Source: Achromobacter denitrificans NBRC 15125
GTDB taxonomy: Bacteria; Pseudomonadota; Gammaproteobacteria; Burkholderiales; Burkholderiaceae_B
Assembly: GCF_001571365.1 (NCBI RefSeq)
Contig: NZ_BCTQ01000001.1
Location: 186,001-250,000, forward strand
Length of the DNA stretch: 64,000 bases
Reading direction: 5' to 3'
Below the pieces are notes generated by a model. The model saw nothing but the letters and a program-made list of their open reading frames with translations, was not told where the DNA came from and ran no database searches. This document shows, in pieces, positions 32,309 through 42,730 of this stretch. The position numbers were made by a program, and so were the translations under genes. The first letter of the stretch is position 1, and each line of letters starts with the position of its first letter.

Positions 32309-33853
32309 CTACTCGCGCAGTTCGGCCGCCCAGTCGGGCTCGCGCCAGGCCGCCGCGTCGTCCAGCGGCCAGACGGGCCGGGGCAGGCCCTTGAACGAGA
32401 TCTGCTTGAGGTTCGGCGTGGTCAGGCCCGGGCTGTCGACGTCGTGGATGCACTCGTTCGGGAAGAACTCGTCGAAGCCCGCCCGGTAATGGCCGCGGCT
32501 TTTGACGATGACGTGCCCCGCCCGCGCGATGTCGATGCCGTGCATCTCCAGCATCGCGGGTTCGGCCAGTTGGCGGCGCAGGCTGCCCACCACGATCTTC
32601 ATGCCCGAATCGACCAGCTCCAGCAGGCAGGTGTCGCCCATCGAGAACTTGCGCCCCTTCAGGATCCCGCGCCGGCCCATGCCTTCGCCGTCGGTCAGCT
32701 TCAGCACCCGCGCCCGCGCCGCGTAGCGCCGCGAGTACTCGGTTTCGACCCGGTTGAACACCGCCTCGAATTCCGCGCCCGCGCCCAGCGCCGTCGCCTG
32801 CTCCACCAGCTGCGGGTCGACGAACACGCCCAGCACCACGCCCGGGATGCGCGCCTCGTCGAAGGCCTTGAGCAACCAGGTGGTGTTGCCCCGCCCGCCG
32901 CCGCCCGGATTGTCGGCCACGTCGGCGAACAGCAGCGGCCGGGACGCGTCGCGCGCCAGTTCGACCGCGCGCGCCACCTCGACGGTGTTGGCCACATAGC
33001 GGCCGCGATCGGCCCAGCCCGCGCGCGCCACCTGCAAGGCCTTGCTGCGCGCCGCCTGCAGGTCGCCGCGGGCGGTGACCGTGATGGTCACGCCGCATTT
33101 CGGCAGGTCGGAGAATACGAAGCCCGCGCACACCGCCACGTTGGCGATCGGCCCTTCTTCCGGCTTCTGCGTCAGCGAGGCGCCCAGCGCCACCAGATCG
33201 GCGTAGGGCCCGCTGGCCGTCGACAGCGTGACGGACGGCGGCGTCAGCGGCAGGCGCACGTAAGCGGTGACCATGCGGGTTCCGCCCAGGATCTCGTGGA
33301 TCATGTCCGCGGCTTCCGCCGCCCGCTCCCGCTGATCCACGTGCGGGTTGGTGCGATAGGCGATCAGGCCGTCCAGCGCCGCCACGGTCTCGGCCGAGAC
33401 GTTGCAGTGCAGGTCGTGCGTGGCCACGACGGGAACGTCGGGGCCGACGATCTCTCGCAGCAGGCGCATCAGCACGCCCTCGGTATCGTTCTCGCCCACC
33501 GCGGACGAGGCGCCATGGTTGGCCACGTACACTGCGTCCACGGGCAGGGCCGCCCGCAGGCGCCGCTCCACCTCGGCCAGGAAGGTGGCCCACACGCTGG
33601 CGCCGGCCGGGCCGCCCGGCGGCGCGCCGATCACGATCAGCGGCGCCGGGGTCCAGTCGCCGAGCTGGTTCATGCGGTCATAGAACCCCGCCACCTCGCT
33701 GGGCAGGCGGCTGGGCCCCCGCACCAACTCGCTGATCGCATCGCCCTCCTCCCAGCACTGCGCCAGGAAGTCGGCTTCGACCGAGGGCGGGCAAAACGCG
33801 TTGGATTCCAGGTGGAAGCCCAGAATGGCTACTTTCGGAGCCTTGCTGCTCAT
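32309..33853 (-). CDS. M81-family metallopeptidase (MlrC/microcystinase C-like)
   Basis: Predicted zinc hydrolase of 514 residues. The M81 N-terminal domain has VAILGFHLESNAFCPP, VYVANHGASSA and VATHDLHCNVS with the likely metal-ligand Asp/His residues. The C-terminal MlrC domain has FADVADNPGGGGRGNTTWLL and IVKSRGHYRAGFDEFFP. MlrC opens small linear peptides from microcystin degradation, but most relatives act on unknown compounds. It is the last gene after a peptide-type ABC transporter and its Tat-exported binding protein (15-bp gap), so it probably degrades what that system imports. The ATG at 33853 was chosen at the conserved start MSSKAPKVAILGFH. Confidence 0.92.
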   Translation of the reverse strand: MSSKAPKVAILGFHLESNAFCPPSVEADFLAQCWEEGDAISELVRGPSRLPSEVAGFYDRMNQLGDWTPAPLIVIGAPPGGPAGASVWATFLAEVERRLRAALPVDAVYVANHGASSAVGENDTEGVLMRLLREIVGPDVPVVATHDLHCNVSAETVAALDGLIAYRTNPHVDQRERAAEAADMIHEILGGTRMVTAYVRLPLTPPSVTLSTASGPYADLVALGASLTQKPEEGPIANVAVCAGFVFSDLPKCGVTITVTARGDLQAARSKALQVARAGWADRGRYVANTVEVARAVELARDASRPLLFADVADNPGGGGRGNTTWLLKAFDEARIPGVVLGVFVDPQLVEQATALGAGAEFEAVFNRVETEYSRRYAARARVLKLTDGEGMGRRGILKGRKFSMGDTCLLELVDSGMKIVVGSLRRQLAEPAMLEMHGIDIARAGHVIVKSRGHYRAGFDEFFPNECIHDVDSPGLTTPNLKQISFKGLPRPVWPLDDAAAWREPDWAAELRE

Positions 33854-33867
33854 ACGGACATCCTCGG

Positions 33868-35460
33868 TCAGGCTTTGTGCAGGGTGTAGAACAGCGACAT
33901 CTGCGGCTGGAAATCCTTCCAGTTGCTGCGCAGCGCGCTGACCGGGTAGCTGGCGCCCAGCGGAATGTAGGGCACGTCCTCGAATACCTGCAACTGGATC
34001 TCGCGGCAGATCTTCTTCTGGGCGTCCAGGTCGGCCGCGTTGAACCAGTCCAGCCGCAATTGTTCGAGGCGTTCGCTGGTGGGCCAGCCGAACCAGGCCT
34101 GCTTGCCGTTGCCCCGCAGCGCCAGGTGGCCGGCCGGGTCCAGGTTGTTGGGGCCGGTGTTGCCGGTGAACGCCACGCTCCAGCCGCCCGCGGTGGGCGC
34201 TTCCTGGTTGTTGCGGCGCTGCACGGCGGTGCCCCAGTCCATGGTCTGCACGTCCACCTTGAAACCGAGGCGCTTGAACAGGTCGGCGGTGACCAGGGCC
34301 GCGGCGTGCCAGGTCGGGAAATCCACCGGATCCAGCAGCACCACGGTCTCGCCGTTGTAGCCGGCCGCCTTGATCGCGGCGCGGGCCGCGTCGATATCCC
34401 GCTTGCCGGTGAGCGTTTCCATGCCGGCGTCGCTGTCCATGGGCGAGCCCGGGACGAACACGCCGCAACGGTCGCTCCAGTATTCGGGAAAGTCGGCGCC
34501 GTTCATCGCCGTCATGTACTCGGTCTGGTTGACCGCGCTCAGCACCGCGCGGCGGATCGCCGGGTTGTTGAACGGGGCATGCAGGTGGTTGAAACGCATC
34601 ACGCCGATGGTGGGCAGGCTGCGCTTGACCAGGCGGATGTTGGGGTCCTGGCTCAGGATGGGCAGGAAGTCGCTGTCCACCATTTCCACGCCGTCGACCT
34701 CATTGGCCTGCAGGGCCGCGATCGCGGTCGCGCGGTCCGGGATGATGTGCCAGTGCACTTCGTCCACGTGCGCCAGCTTGGGGCCGGCCGTGAACACGGG
34801 CTTCTTCTCGTCCTTGCGCGGCACGTAGCCGGCGAACTTCTCGTACACCACGCGCGAGCCGGAGACCCATTTGCCGGAGGCGAAGGTGAAGGGGCCGCTG
34901 CCGACCATTTCCTTGACGGCCTCGGTCTCCGGCAGCTTCGCCAGGCGCTCGGGCATGATGCAGGCCATGTTGCCCGACTGCCGGCCCAGCGCGTGCAGGA
35001 TCAGCGGAAAGGGCTTCTTGAGCTGGAACTGGATGGTCTTGTCGTCCGTCGCGGTCAGCGATTCGGTCGCCTGCATCAGCGAACGGCCCATCAGGTCCTT
35101 CTTGGCCCAGCGCTGGATGCTGGCGACCGCGTCCTGCGCGCGCACCGGCGCGCCGTCGTGGAAGGCCAGGCCGTCGCGAAGCGTGATTTTCCACAGCAGG
35201 CCGTCGTTCTCGCTGACGTGGCCGGCGGCCATCTGGGGGCTGGGCTGGTACTGCTCGTCCAGGCCGTAGAGCGTGTCGAACACCAACTGGGCGTGCACCT
35301 GGGTCATGGCCACCGTGGTGAACATCGGGTCCAGCAAGGTCAGGTCCGCCTGGGGAACCCAGCGGAACGACGTCTTCGCGGGCGCGGCCCAGGACAGGCC
35401 GGGCAAGGCCCAGGCGGCCGCCGAAGCGGACGAAGCCAACAGGAAATTCCTACGATCCAT
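33868..35460 (-). CDS. ABC transporter family-5 solute-binding protein (Tat-type signal)
   Basis: Periplasmic binding protein of 530 residues. The signal peptide MDRRNFLLASSASAAAWALP carries a twin-arginine motif (RRNFL) with a moderately hydrophobic core, suggesting Tat export of a folded precursor. The SBP-5 core is present: DGLLWKITLRDGLAFHDGAPVRAQD, EMVGSGPFTFASGKWV, HWHIIPDRATAIAALQ. It is distinct in sequence from the two SBPs at 12733 and 14466. It lies between the fused ATPase and M81 genes of the same operon, and delivers its ligand to the DppBC-like permeases at 37344-39118. Confidence 0.94.
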   Translation of the reverse strand: MDRRNFLLASSASAAAWALPGLSWAAPAKTSFRWVPQADLTLLDPMFTTVAMTQVHAQLVFDTLYGLDEQYQPSPQMAAGHVSENDGLLWKITLRDGLAFHDGAPVRAQDAVASIQRWAKKDLMGRSLMQATESLTATDDKTIQFQLKKPFPLILHALGRQSGNMACIMPERLAKLPETEAVKEMVGSGPFTFASGKWVSGSRVVYEKFAGYVPRKDEKKPVFTAGPKLAHVDEVHWHIIPDRATAIAALQANEVDGVEMVDSDFLPILSQDPNIRLVKRSLPTIGVMRFNHLHAPFNNPAIRRAVLSAVNQTEYMTAMNGADFPEYWSDRCGVFVPGSPMDSDAGMETLTGKRDIDAARAAIKAAGYNGETVVLLDPVDFPTWHAAALVTADLFKRLGFKVDVQTMDWGTAVQRRNNQEAPTAGGWSVAFTGNTGPNNLDPAGHLALRGNGKQAWFGWPTSERLEQLRLDWFNAADLDAQKKICREIQLQVFEDVPYIPLGASYPVSALRSNWKDFQPQMSLFYTLHKA

Positions 35461-35489
35461 TTTTCATCTCCGGGATAAAAAGGAAAAAA

Positions 35490-37340
<1,851 letters not shown>

Positions 37341-37343
37341 GGT

Positions 37344-38177
37344 TCAGATCCTCTTGGCCATGCGCGGATCCACCGCGTCGCGCAGTCCGTCGCCCAGCAT
37401 GTTGATCGCCAGGATCGTGATCGACAGGAACACCGCCGGGAAGGCGATCAGGTGCGGCTTGATCTGCCACAGCGCGCGCCCTTCGGCCATGATGTTGCCC
37501 CACGACGGCACCGACGGCGGCACGCCCGCGCCGATGAACGACAGGCTGGCCTCGGCCAGGATCGCCACGCCGCAGATATAGGTGGCCTGCACCATCAGGG
37601 CGGCCAGCGTGTTCGGGAAAATGTGCCGCAGCACGATGCGCACGCGGCTGGCCCCCGCGGCCACCGCCGCCTCCACGTAGGGCTGCTCGCGCAGCGACAG
37701 CACCAGCCCGCGCACCAGCCGCACCACGCGGGGCACCTCCGCGATGGTGATGGCGATGATCACGTTCTGCAGGGAAGCGCGGGTCAGCGCGATCAGCGCG
37801 ATGGCCAGCAGGATGGTCGGGATGGACATGAAGCCGTCCATGATCCGCATCACCACCGCGTCCACCCAGCGCACGAAGCCGGCCGCCAGGCCGATCAGCA
37901 CGCCGATGACCGTGGACAGCGCCGCCACCGTGAAGCCCACGATCAGCGAAACGCGCGCGCCGTAGATCACCCGCGAGTACACGTCGCGCCCCAGCAGGTC
38001 CGTGCCGAACCAGAATTGCGCGTTCGGCGAGCGGGTGCGGTGGATGGGAGACAGCGCCGTCGGATCCACCGTGCCCAGCCAGGGCGCGCACAGCGCCACC
38101 AGGAACAGCAGGAGCAGCAGCGCGCCGCCCACGGCAGTGGTGGGATGCCGCTTGAGAAAGCCGGTATAGGTATTCAT
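37344..38177 (-). CDS. Dipeptide-type ABC transporter permease (DppC-like)
   Basis: Inner-membrane permease of 277 residues. A cytoplasmic start MNTYTGFLKRHPTTAVGG and a first membrane helix are followed by the DppC motif PNAQFWFGTDLLGRDVYSRVIYGARVSL and the EAA loop (AAVAAGASRVRIVLRHIFPN). It ends with the typical LGDGLRDAVDPRM. Its start overlaps the stop of the DppB-like gene. Confidence 0.94.
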   Translation of the reverse strand: MNTYTGFLKRHPTTAVGGALLLLLFLVALCAPWLGTVDPTALSPIHRTRSPNAQFWFGTDLLGRDVYSRVIYGARVSLIVGFTVAALSTVIGVLIGLAAGFVRWVDAVVMRIMDGFMSIPTILLAIALIALTRASLQNVIIAITIAEVPRVVRLVRGLVLSLREQPYVEAAVAAGASRVRIVLRHIFPNTLAALMVQATYICGVAILAEASLSFIGAGVPPSVPSWGNIMAEGRALWQIKPHLIAFPAVFLSITILAINMLGDGLRDAVDPRMAKRI

Positions 38178-39118
38178 CAGTACTTGATCCTCGGGTCAAA
38201 GGCGCGGTAAAGCAGATCGACCAGAAGGTTGACCAGCACGTACATGAAGCTGAACAGCAGGATCACGCCCTGGATGACGGGGTAGTCGCGCCGCAGGATG
38301 GCGTCGACCACGAGGCGTCCCAGGCCGGGGATGGAGAACACGGTTTCGGTCACGACCGTGCCGCTGATCAGCAGGGCCACGCCGCTGCCGATCACCGTGA
38401 TGATGGGCACCGCCGCGTTCTTCAGCGCATGGCGGAACAGCAGGCCGCGGTTGCCGACGCCCTTGGCGCGCGCGGTGCGCACGTAATCCTGGCTGAGCGT
38501 TTCCAGCAGCGTCGCCCGGGTGATGCGAGTGATCAGCGCCACGTAGACGCTGCCCAGCGCCAGGGCCGGCAGCACCAGGGTGTGCACGGACGCCCAGAAC
38601 CCGGCGGATAGCGGCGCGTAGCCCTGCACCGGGAACCAGCGCAGCTGCAGGCCGAAGATCCAGGCCAGCAGATAGCCCACCGCGAAGGAAGGCACGGAGA
38701 AGCTGAATACGGCCAGGACCATGATGCCGCGGTCCTGCAGGCGGTTGTGCTTCCAGGCCGCCAGCGCACCGATCGGAATGGCCACGACCACCGACACGAT
38801 CAGCGTCATCACCATCAGCGAGAAAGTCGGCACCAGGCGCTGGCCGATCATGTGGCTGACCGGCAGCCCGGTGAACAGCGACGTGCCCAGGTCCCCGTGC
38901 AGCACGCTCCAGCCCCATTCGCCGAAGCGGTGCAGGAACGGCTGGTCCAGGCCCAGCGTGGCGCGGATGCGCGCGATGTCCTGCGGCGTGGCGTCTTCGC
39001 CGGCCAGCAGCGCCGCCGGATCGCCCGGCGCCAGGTCCAGCAGGCCGAATACGAACAGCGCGACGAACAGCATGACGGGCAACGTCATGAGCAGCCGTCG
39101 CAATGTGTACGAGAGCAT
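38177..39118 (-). CDS. Dipeptide-type ABC transporter permease (DppB-like), first gene of the operon
   Basis: Inner-membrane permease of 313 residues with the DppB N-terminus MLSYTLRRLLMTLPVMLFVALFVFGLLDLAPGDPAALLAGE, the EAA loop YVRTARAKGVGNRGLLFRHALKN and C-terminal TVVTETVFSIPGLGRLVVDAILRRDYPVIQG. It heads a five-gene unit: DppB, DppC, fused ATPase, SBP, M81 peptidase. The 260-bp upstream region contains an AT-rich inverted repeat at 39251-39281. Confidence 0.94.
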   Translation of the reverse strand: MLSYTLRRLLMTLPVMLFVALFVFGLLDLAPGDPAALLAGEDATPQDIARIRATLGLDQPFLHRFGEWGWSVLHGDLGTSLFTGLPVSHMIGQRLVPTFSLMVMTLIVSVVVAIPIGALAAWKHNRLQDRGIMVLAVFSFSVPSFAVGYLLAWIFGLQLRWFPVQGYAPLSAGFWASVHTLVLPALALGSVYVALITRITRATLLETLSQDYVRTARAKGVGNRGLLFRHALKNAAVPIITVIGSGVALLISGTVVTETVFSIPGLGRLVVDAILRRDYPVIQGVILLFSFMYVLVNLLVDLLYRAFDPRIKY

Positions 39119-39250
39119 TGATTCCCCTTGTCTAGTAGTGCCGCGGCCCGGTGCGGTGCCTGGCCGTGTTCCCGGACGTCGCGCGGCGGCAGCGCGCAGC
39201 GCGACTTGCGGCGGATTCTAGATAGCGGGGAGGATTCGAACCATATCAAT

Positions 39251-39281
39251 ATTCTTAAAAAAGTATTGCCTTTTTTAGAAT
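39251..39281. repeat. AT-rich imperfect inverted repeat upstream of the peptide-transport operon
   Basis: ATTCTTAAAAAAG (39251-39263) and CTTTTTTAGAAT (39270-39281) are complementary apart from one bulged base. The tract stands out in GC-rich surroundings. It lies 133 bp before the DppB-like gene and about 100 bp after the LysR stop on the same strand. It could be a weak terminator for the LysR gene or a bent/regulatory element. The rest of the 39119-39378 interval shows no gene. Confidence 0.4.
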
Positions 39282-39378
39282 CGTCTTGGAAAGCGTTGCC
39301 ACGGCTGGATCCCCGCCAGGCCTGCGCGGACCGCCGCTAGGGAATTCCCCTAGGCCGAAAGAGAGCCGGACCGGCGCC

Positions 39379-40284
39379 TCAGGACGACTCCGCGCCTTGC
39401 CGCGCGCGGTCCAGGACCGCCGCGCGGAATTCCTGCATCAGCGGCGACCAGGTCGCGCCATGGCGCGTGACCAGCGCCATGCAGCGCCGCAGCGGCCGGC
39501 CCAGCGACACCGGCAGTTCCGCGATGTCGCCGTTCAAGGCGCTCTGCGGCATGAGGGCCAGCAGGTCCGACGCCGCCAGCAAGGCCAGCGCGCCCCCGGA
39601 AAAGTGCTGGACCTCCAGCGCCGCCGGCGGCATCGCCAGGCCGGCCTCGGCATAGCCGGCCTCCATCGCCTGGCGCGCGACGGACCCGGGCATGGGCAGG
39701 ATCCAGCGCTGGCCGTCGAGATCGCGCAGCGCCAGCTTGCGCCGCGATGCCAGCGGATGCTTGCGGCTGGCGGCCACGCACAGGCCGTCCTCCCGTATCG
39801 GTTCGTGGTGCAGCGTGCCCGGCACGTCGGCATAGATCGGCGTCACGGCCAGGTCGAGCTTGCCGCCCGCGACCTGCTCGTTGAGATCGTCCGACTGCCC
39901 CTGCGTGAGCTGCACCCGCAGCGCGGGCCGGCGCGGCAGCAACAGCCGCAGGGCAGGCATTACCACGCTGTCCACGGTAGCGCCGGTGGCGCCGATCCGC
40001 AGCAGGCCCGCCTCCCCCACCCGCAGCTCCATGGCGTTGCGCACCGCGTCCCGATACTCGGCCCACAACCGCTGCGCGTGCTCGCGGAACGCCAGCCCGG
40101 CCGACGTCAGGCGCAGGCCGCGCCCGCCCCTGTCCAGCAGCGCCAGGCCCGTGTCCGCCTCCAGCCTTTGCAGGGACTTGGACACCGCCGGCTGGCTGAC
40201 GCCGCAGGCGGAAGCGGCCCGATCCAGGTTGCCGTGTTCCACCACGGCCAGGAAATACTCAATGTCCCGCAGCGACAGATTCAT
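39379..40284 (-). CDS. LysR-family regulator
   Basis: Transcription factor of 301 residues. The helix-turn-helix reads LRDIEYFLAVVEHGNLDRAASACGVSQPAVSKSLQRLEADTG then LLDRGGRGLRLTSAG. The effector domain (about 92-290) follows. It is divergent from the sulfatase gene at 40386 and upstream of the peptide-transport operon in the same orientation, so either could be its target. The inverted repeat CATAA-N7-TTATG covers its own start codon and faces the sulfatase promoter, favouring the sulfatase/Bug pair. Confidence 0.92.
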   Translation of the reverse strand: MNLSLRDIEYFLAVVEHGNLDRAASACGVSQPAVSKSLQRLEADTGLALLDRGGRGLRLTSAGLAFREHAQRLWAEYRDAVRNAMELRVGEAGLLRIGATGATVDSVVMPALRLLLPRRPALRVQLTQGQSDDLNEQVAGGKLDLAVTPIYADVPGTLHHEPIREDGLCVAASRKHPLASRRKLALRDLDGQRWILPMPGSVARQAMEAGYAEAGLAMPPAALEVQHFSGGALALLAASDLLALMPQSALNGDIAELPVSLGRPLRRCMALVTRHGATWSPLMQEFRAAVLDRARQGAESS

Positions 40285-40298
40285 AATCAGTAGTTATG
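40282..40298. promoter_or_regulatory. Candidate LysR box CATAA-N7-TTATG
   Basis: A perfect 5-bp inverted repeat with 7-bp spacing, containing AT-N11-AT, overlaps the LysR start codon and lies 88 bp upstream of the sulfatase ATG. This is the expected place for an autoregulatory and activating LysR site. Confidence 0.42.
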
Positions 40299-40385
40299 CA
40301 TTAGCTCATCTTAAGGAATATTACGCCGAGCCGGCGATCCTAGAATTTCCGGCATGACCCTGAAGCAACACAAGAGGCGCAGCGC

Positions 40386-41717
40386 ATGGAAAAGAAGCCC
40401 AACATCGTATTGATCGTGGCCGACAACCTGGGATGGGGGGAATTGGGCTGTTATGGCGGCGGCGCCTTGCGCGGCGCCCCCACGCCCCACATCGACCGCC
40501 TCGCCACCGAAGGCCTGCTGCTGCAGAACTTCAATGTGGAAAGCGATTGCGTGCCGACGCGCTCGGCGCTGATGAGCGGCCGCCATCCCATCCGCACCGG
40601 TTGCCTGCAATCGGTGCCGCCGGGCCTGCCCCAAGGGCTGGCGCGCGACGAGATCACCCTGGCGCAGCAGCTGTCGGCGCAGGGGTACGCCACGGCGCAC
40701 TATGGCAAATGGCACCTGGGCGATATCCCCGGGCGCTACCCATCCGACCGCGGCTTCGACGAGTGGTACGGCATTCCGCGCACCACCGACGAAAGCCAGT
40801 TCACCTCGTCGATCGGCTTCGATCCGGCCGTGGCGGACCTCCCGCACATCATGCAGGGCCAGGCGGGCGAGCCGTCGGAGAACGTCAAGGTCTACGACCT
40901 GGACTCCCGCCGCGGGATCGACGCCGAACTGGTGGACCGATCCGTGGGCTTCATGCGCAAGCATGCCGAGGCGGGCCGCCCCTTCTTCCTCTATCTGCCC
41001 CTGGTGCACCTGCATTTCCCCACCCTGCCGCACCCCGACTTCGCGGGCCGCACCGGCGCCGGCGACTTCGCCGACTCCATGGTGGAAATGGACCACCGCG
41101 TGGGACAGGTGGCCAGCGCCGTGGACGAACTGGGCCTGCGCGAAGACACCGTCTTCATTTTCTGCAGCGATAACGGCCCGGAGTTCCGCAAGCCGTACCG
41201 CGGCACCGCCGGCCCCTGGACCGGCACCTACCACACGGCCATGGAAGGCAGCCTGCGCGTGCCTTTCATCATCCGCTGGCCCGGCAAGGTGAAGCCGGGG
41301 CAGGTGTCCAACGAGATCGTCCACGTGACGGACCTGTACACCACGCTATCGCGGATCGGCGGCGCGCCCATTCCGCAGGACCGGCCCATCGACGGCGTGG
41401 ACCAGACCGACTTCTTCACCGGCGCCAGCGCGGCCTCGCCGCGCGAGGGCTTCCTGTTCTACATCAAGAACGACCTGCGCGCGGTCAAGTGGCGCGACTG
41501 GAAGCTGCACTTTTACTGGGAACCGGAAGTCAACGAAGGCAAGGGCAAGCTGGAATCGCCGTACCTGTTCAACCTGAAGCAGGATCCCAAGGAAGAGAGC
41601 GACATCCTGATCTTCAACACCTGGGTGCTCGGCCCTATCCTGAAAATGGTGCAGGCGTTCAACCAGTCGTGCATCGCGCATCCGAACACCCCGCCCGGCA
41701 AGCTGGATCCCAGCTGA
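40386..41717 (+). CDS. Sulfatase (Cys-type, formylglycine-dependent)
   Basis: Alkaline-phosphatase-fold sulfatase of 443 residues. The N-terminal metal site is IVLIVADNLGWGELGCYGG (Asp13; Asn14 where many members have Asp). The maturation motif is C55-V-P-T-R59 followed by ALMSGRHP, so Cys55 would be oxidised to formylglycine by an FGE or anSME encoded elsewhere. GKWHLGD and FIFCSDNGPEF supply the remaining active-site and metal residues. No signal peptide is visible, so a cytoplasmic enzyme acting after uptake is likely. The downstream Bug receptor, 40 bp away, probably brings in the sulfate ester or its carboxylate product. Confidence 0.92.
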   Translation: MEKKPNIVLIVADNLGWGELGCYGGGALRGAPTPHIDRLATEGLLLQNFNVESDCVPTRSALMSGRHPIRTGCLQSVPPGLPQGLARDEITLAQQLSAQGYATAHYGKWHLGDIPGRYPSDRGFDEWYGIPRTTDESQFTSSIGFDPAVADLPHIMQGQAGEPSENVKVYDLDSRRGIDAELVDRSVGFMRKHAEAGRPFFLYLPLVHLHFPTLPHPDFAGRTGAGDFADSMVEMDHRVGQVASAVDELGLREDTVFIFCSDNGPEFRKPYRGTAGPWTGTYHTAMEGSLRVPFIIRWPGKVKPGQVSNEIVHVTDLYTTLSRIGGAPIPQDRPIDGVDQTDFFTGASAASPREGFLFYIKNDLRAVKWRDWKLHFYWEPEVNEGKGKLESPYLFNLKQDPKEESDILIFNTWVLGPILKMVQAFNQSCIAHPNTPPGKLDPS

Positions 41718-41757
41718 CGCCCAGGCGGCAGACCGACAAAAACAGCAGGGGAAAAAC

Positions 41758-42723
41758 ATGAAATTCGCTATCCATTGCGGCGCGCTGCTGCTCGGCGCCG
41801 CGGTCTCTTCCGCCGCCGTCGCGGCGGACGTCAAGCTGGACTGGCCCGGCAAGCAGATCACCTGGGTCGTCGGCTTCGTGCCGGGCGGCACCGCGGACGT
41901 GCTGACCCGCATCGCCGCCCAGGAGCTGGCCCGGCAGAGCGGGCTGAACGTCGTCGTGGAAAACCGCCCGGGCGCGGCGGGCGCCATCGCCCTGCAGCTG
42001 GTGGCGCGCAGCAAGGCCGCCGACGGCTACCTGCTGACCGTGCCCGGACCGCTGATCTATCCCACGCCCCAGCCGCAGATCGGCCGCGAGCTGTCGCCTG
42101 TCATCCTGATGGCCCAGGGGCCGATGGTCATCGTCGGCCCGGCCAAGGACGCGCGGGCATCGCTGCAGGACGTGCTGGAAGACGCCCGGCGCCGGCCCGA
42201 GGCCTGGAGCTACGGCAGTTCGGGCAACGGCACCTCGCAGAACCTGGCCGGCGAACTGCTCAACCAGTATGCCGGCACCCGCATCGTGCACGTGCCCTAC
42301 AAGGGCGGCGGCCAGGCGGTGGCCGACGTGGCCGGCGGCCAGATTCCGCTGGCCATCCTCGGGTCGGCCCCGGTCATGCCGCAGATCAAGGCGGGCACGC
42401 TCAAGGCCTACGCGGTCACCACGCCCTACCGGCTGGACAGCCTGCCCGGCGTGCCCACCGTGGAGGAGTCCGGATTCAAGGGCTATGCGGCCACGCAGTG
42501 GTTCTCCGTGGCCGCCGGCAAGGCCATCCCCGAGGCGCAGCTGGAACAGGTCAACGCGGCGCTGCAGGCCGCCATTCGCGCGCCGGAATTCAAGGCCGCC
42601 GTCGACAACGCAGGCATGATCGCGGGCGGCGGCTCGCGGGCGGACCTGCAGGCCTTCATCCAGGCGGACGACGCCAAGTGGAAGAAGCTGCTGGACAGCG
42701 GCGCGGTCAAGCTGGAGAACTGA
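41758..42723 (+). CDS. Bug-family tripartite tricarboxylate transporter receptor
   Basis: Periplasmic receptor of 321 residues. The signal peptide ends near SSAAVAAD, then WPGKQITWVVGFVPGGTADVLTRI, VVVENRPGAAGAIALQ, YGSSGNGTSQNLAGELL and HVPYKGGGQAVADV. It is probably co-transcribed with the sulfatase. No TctAB membrane genes are in the window, so it must work with permeases elsewhere, as is usual for the many orphan Bug proteins of this lineage. It converges with the SDR gene 7 bp away. Confidence 0.93.
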   Translation: MKFAIHCGALLLGAAVSSAAVAADVKLDWPGKQITWVVGFVPGGTADVLTRIAAQELARQSGLNVVVENRPGAAGAIALQLVARSKAADGYLLTVPGPLIYPTPQPQIGRELSPVILMAQGPMVIVGPAKDARASLQDVLEDARRRPEAWSYGSSGNGTSQNLAGELLNQYAGTRIVHVPYKGGGQAVADVAGGQIPLAILGSAPVMPQIKAGTLKAYAVTTPYRLDSLPGVPTVEESGFKGYAATQWFSVAAGKAIPEAQLEQVNAALQAAIRAPEFKAAVDNAGMIAGGGSRADLQAFIQADDAKWKKLLDSGAVKLEN

Positions 42724-42730
42724 GCAGGCC

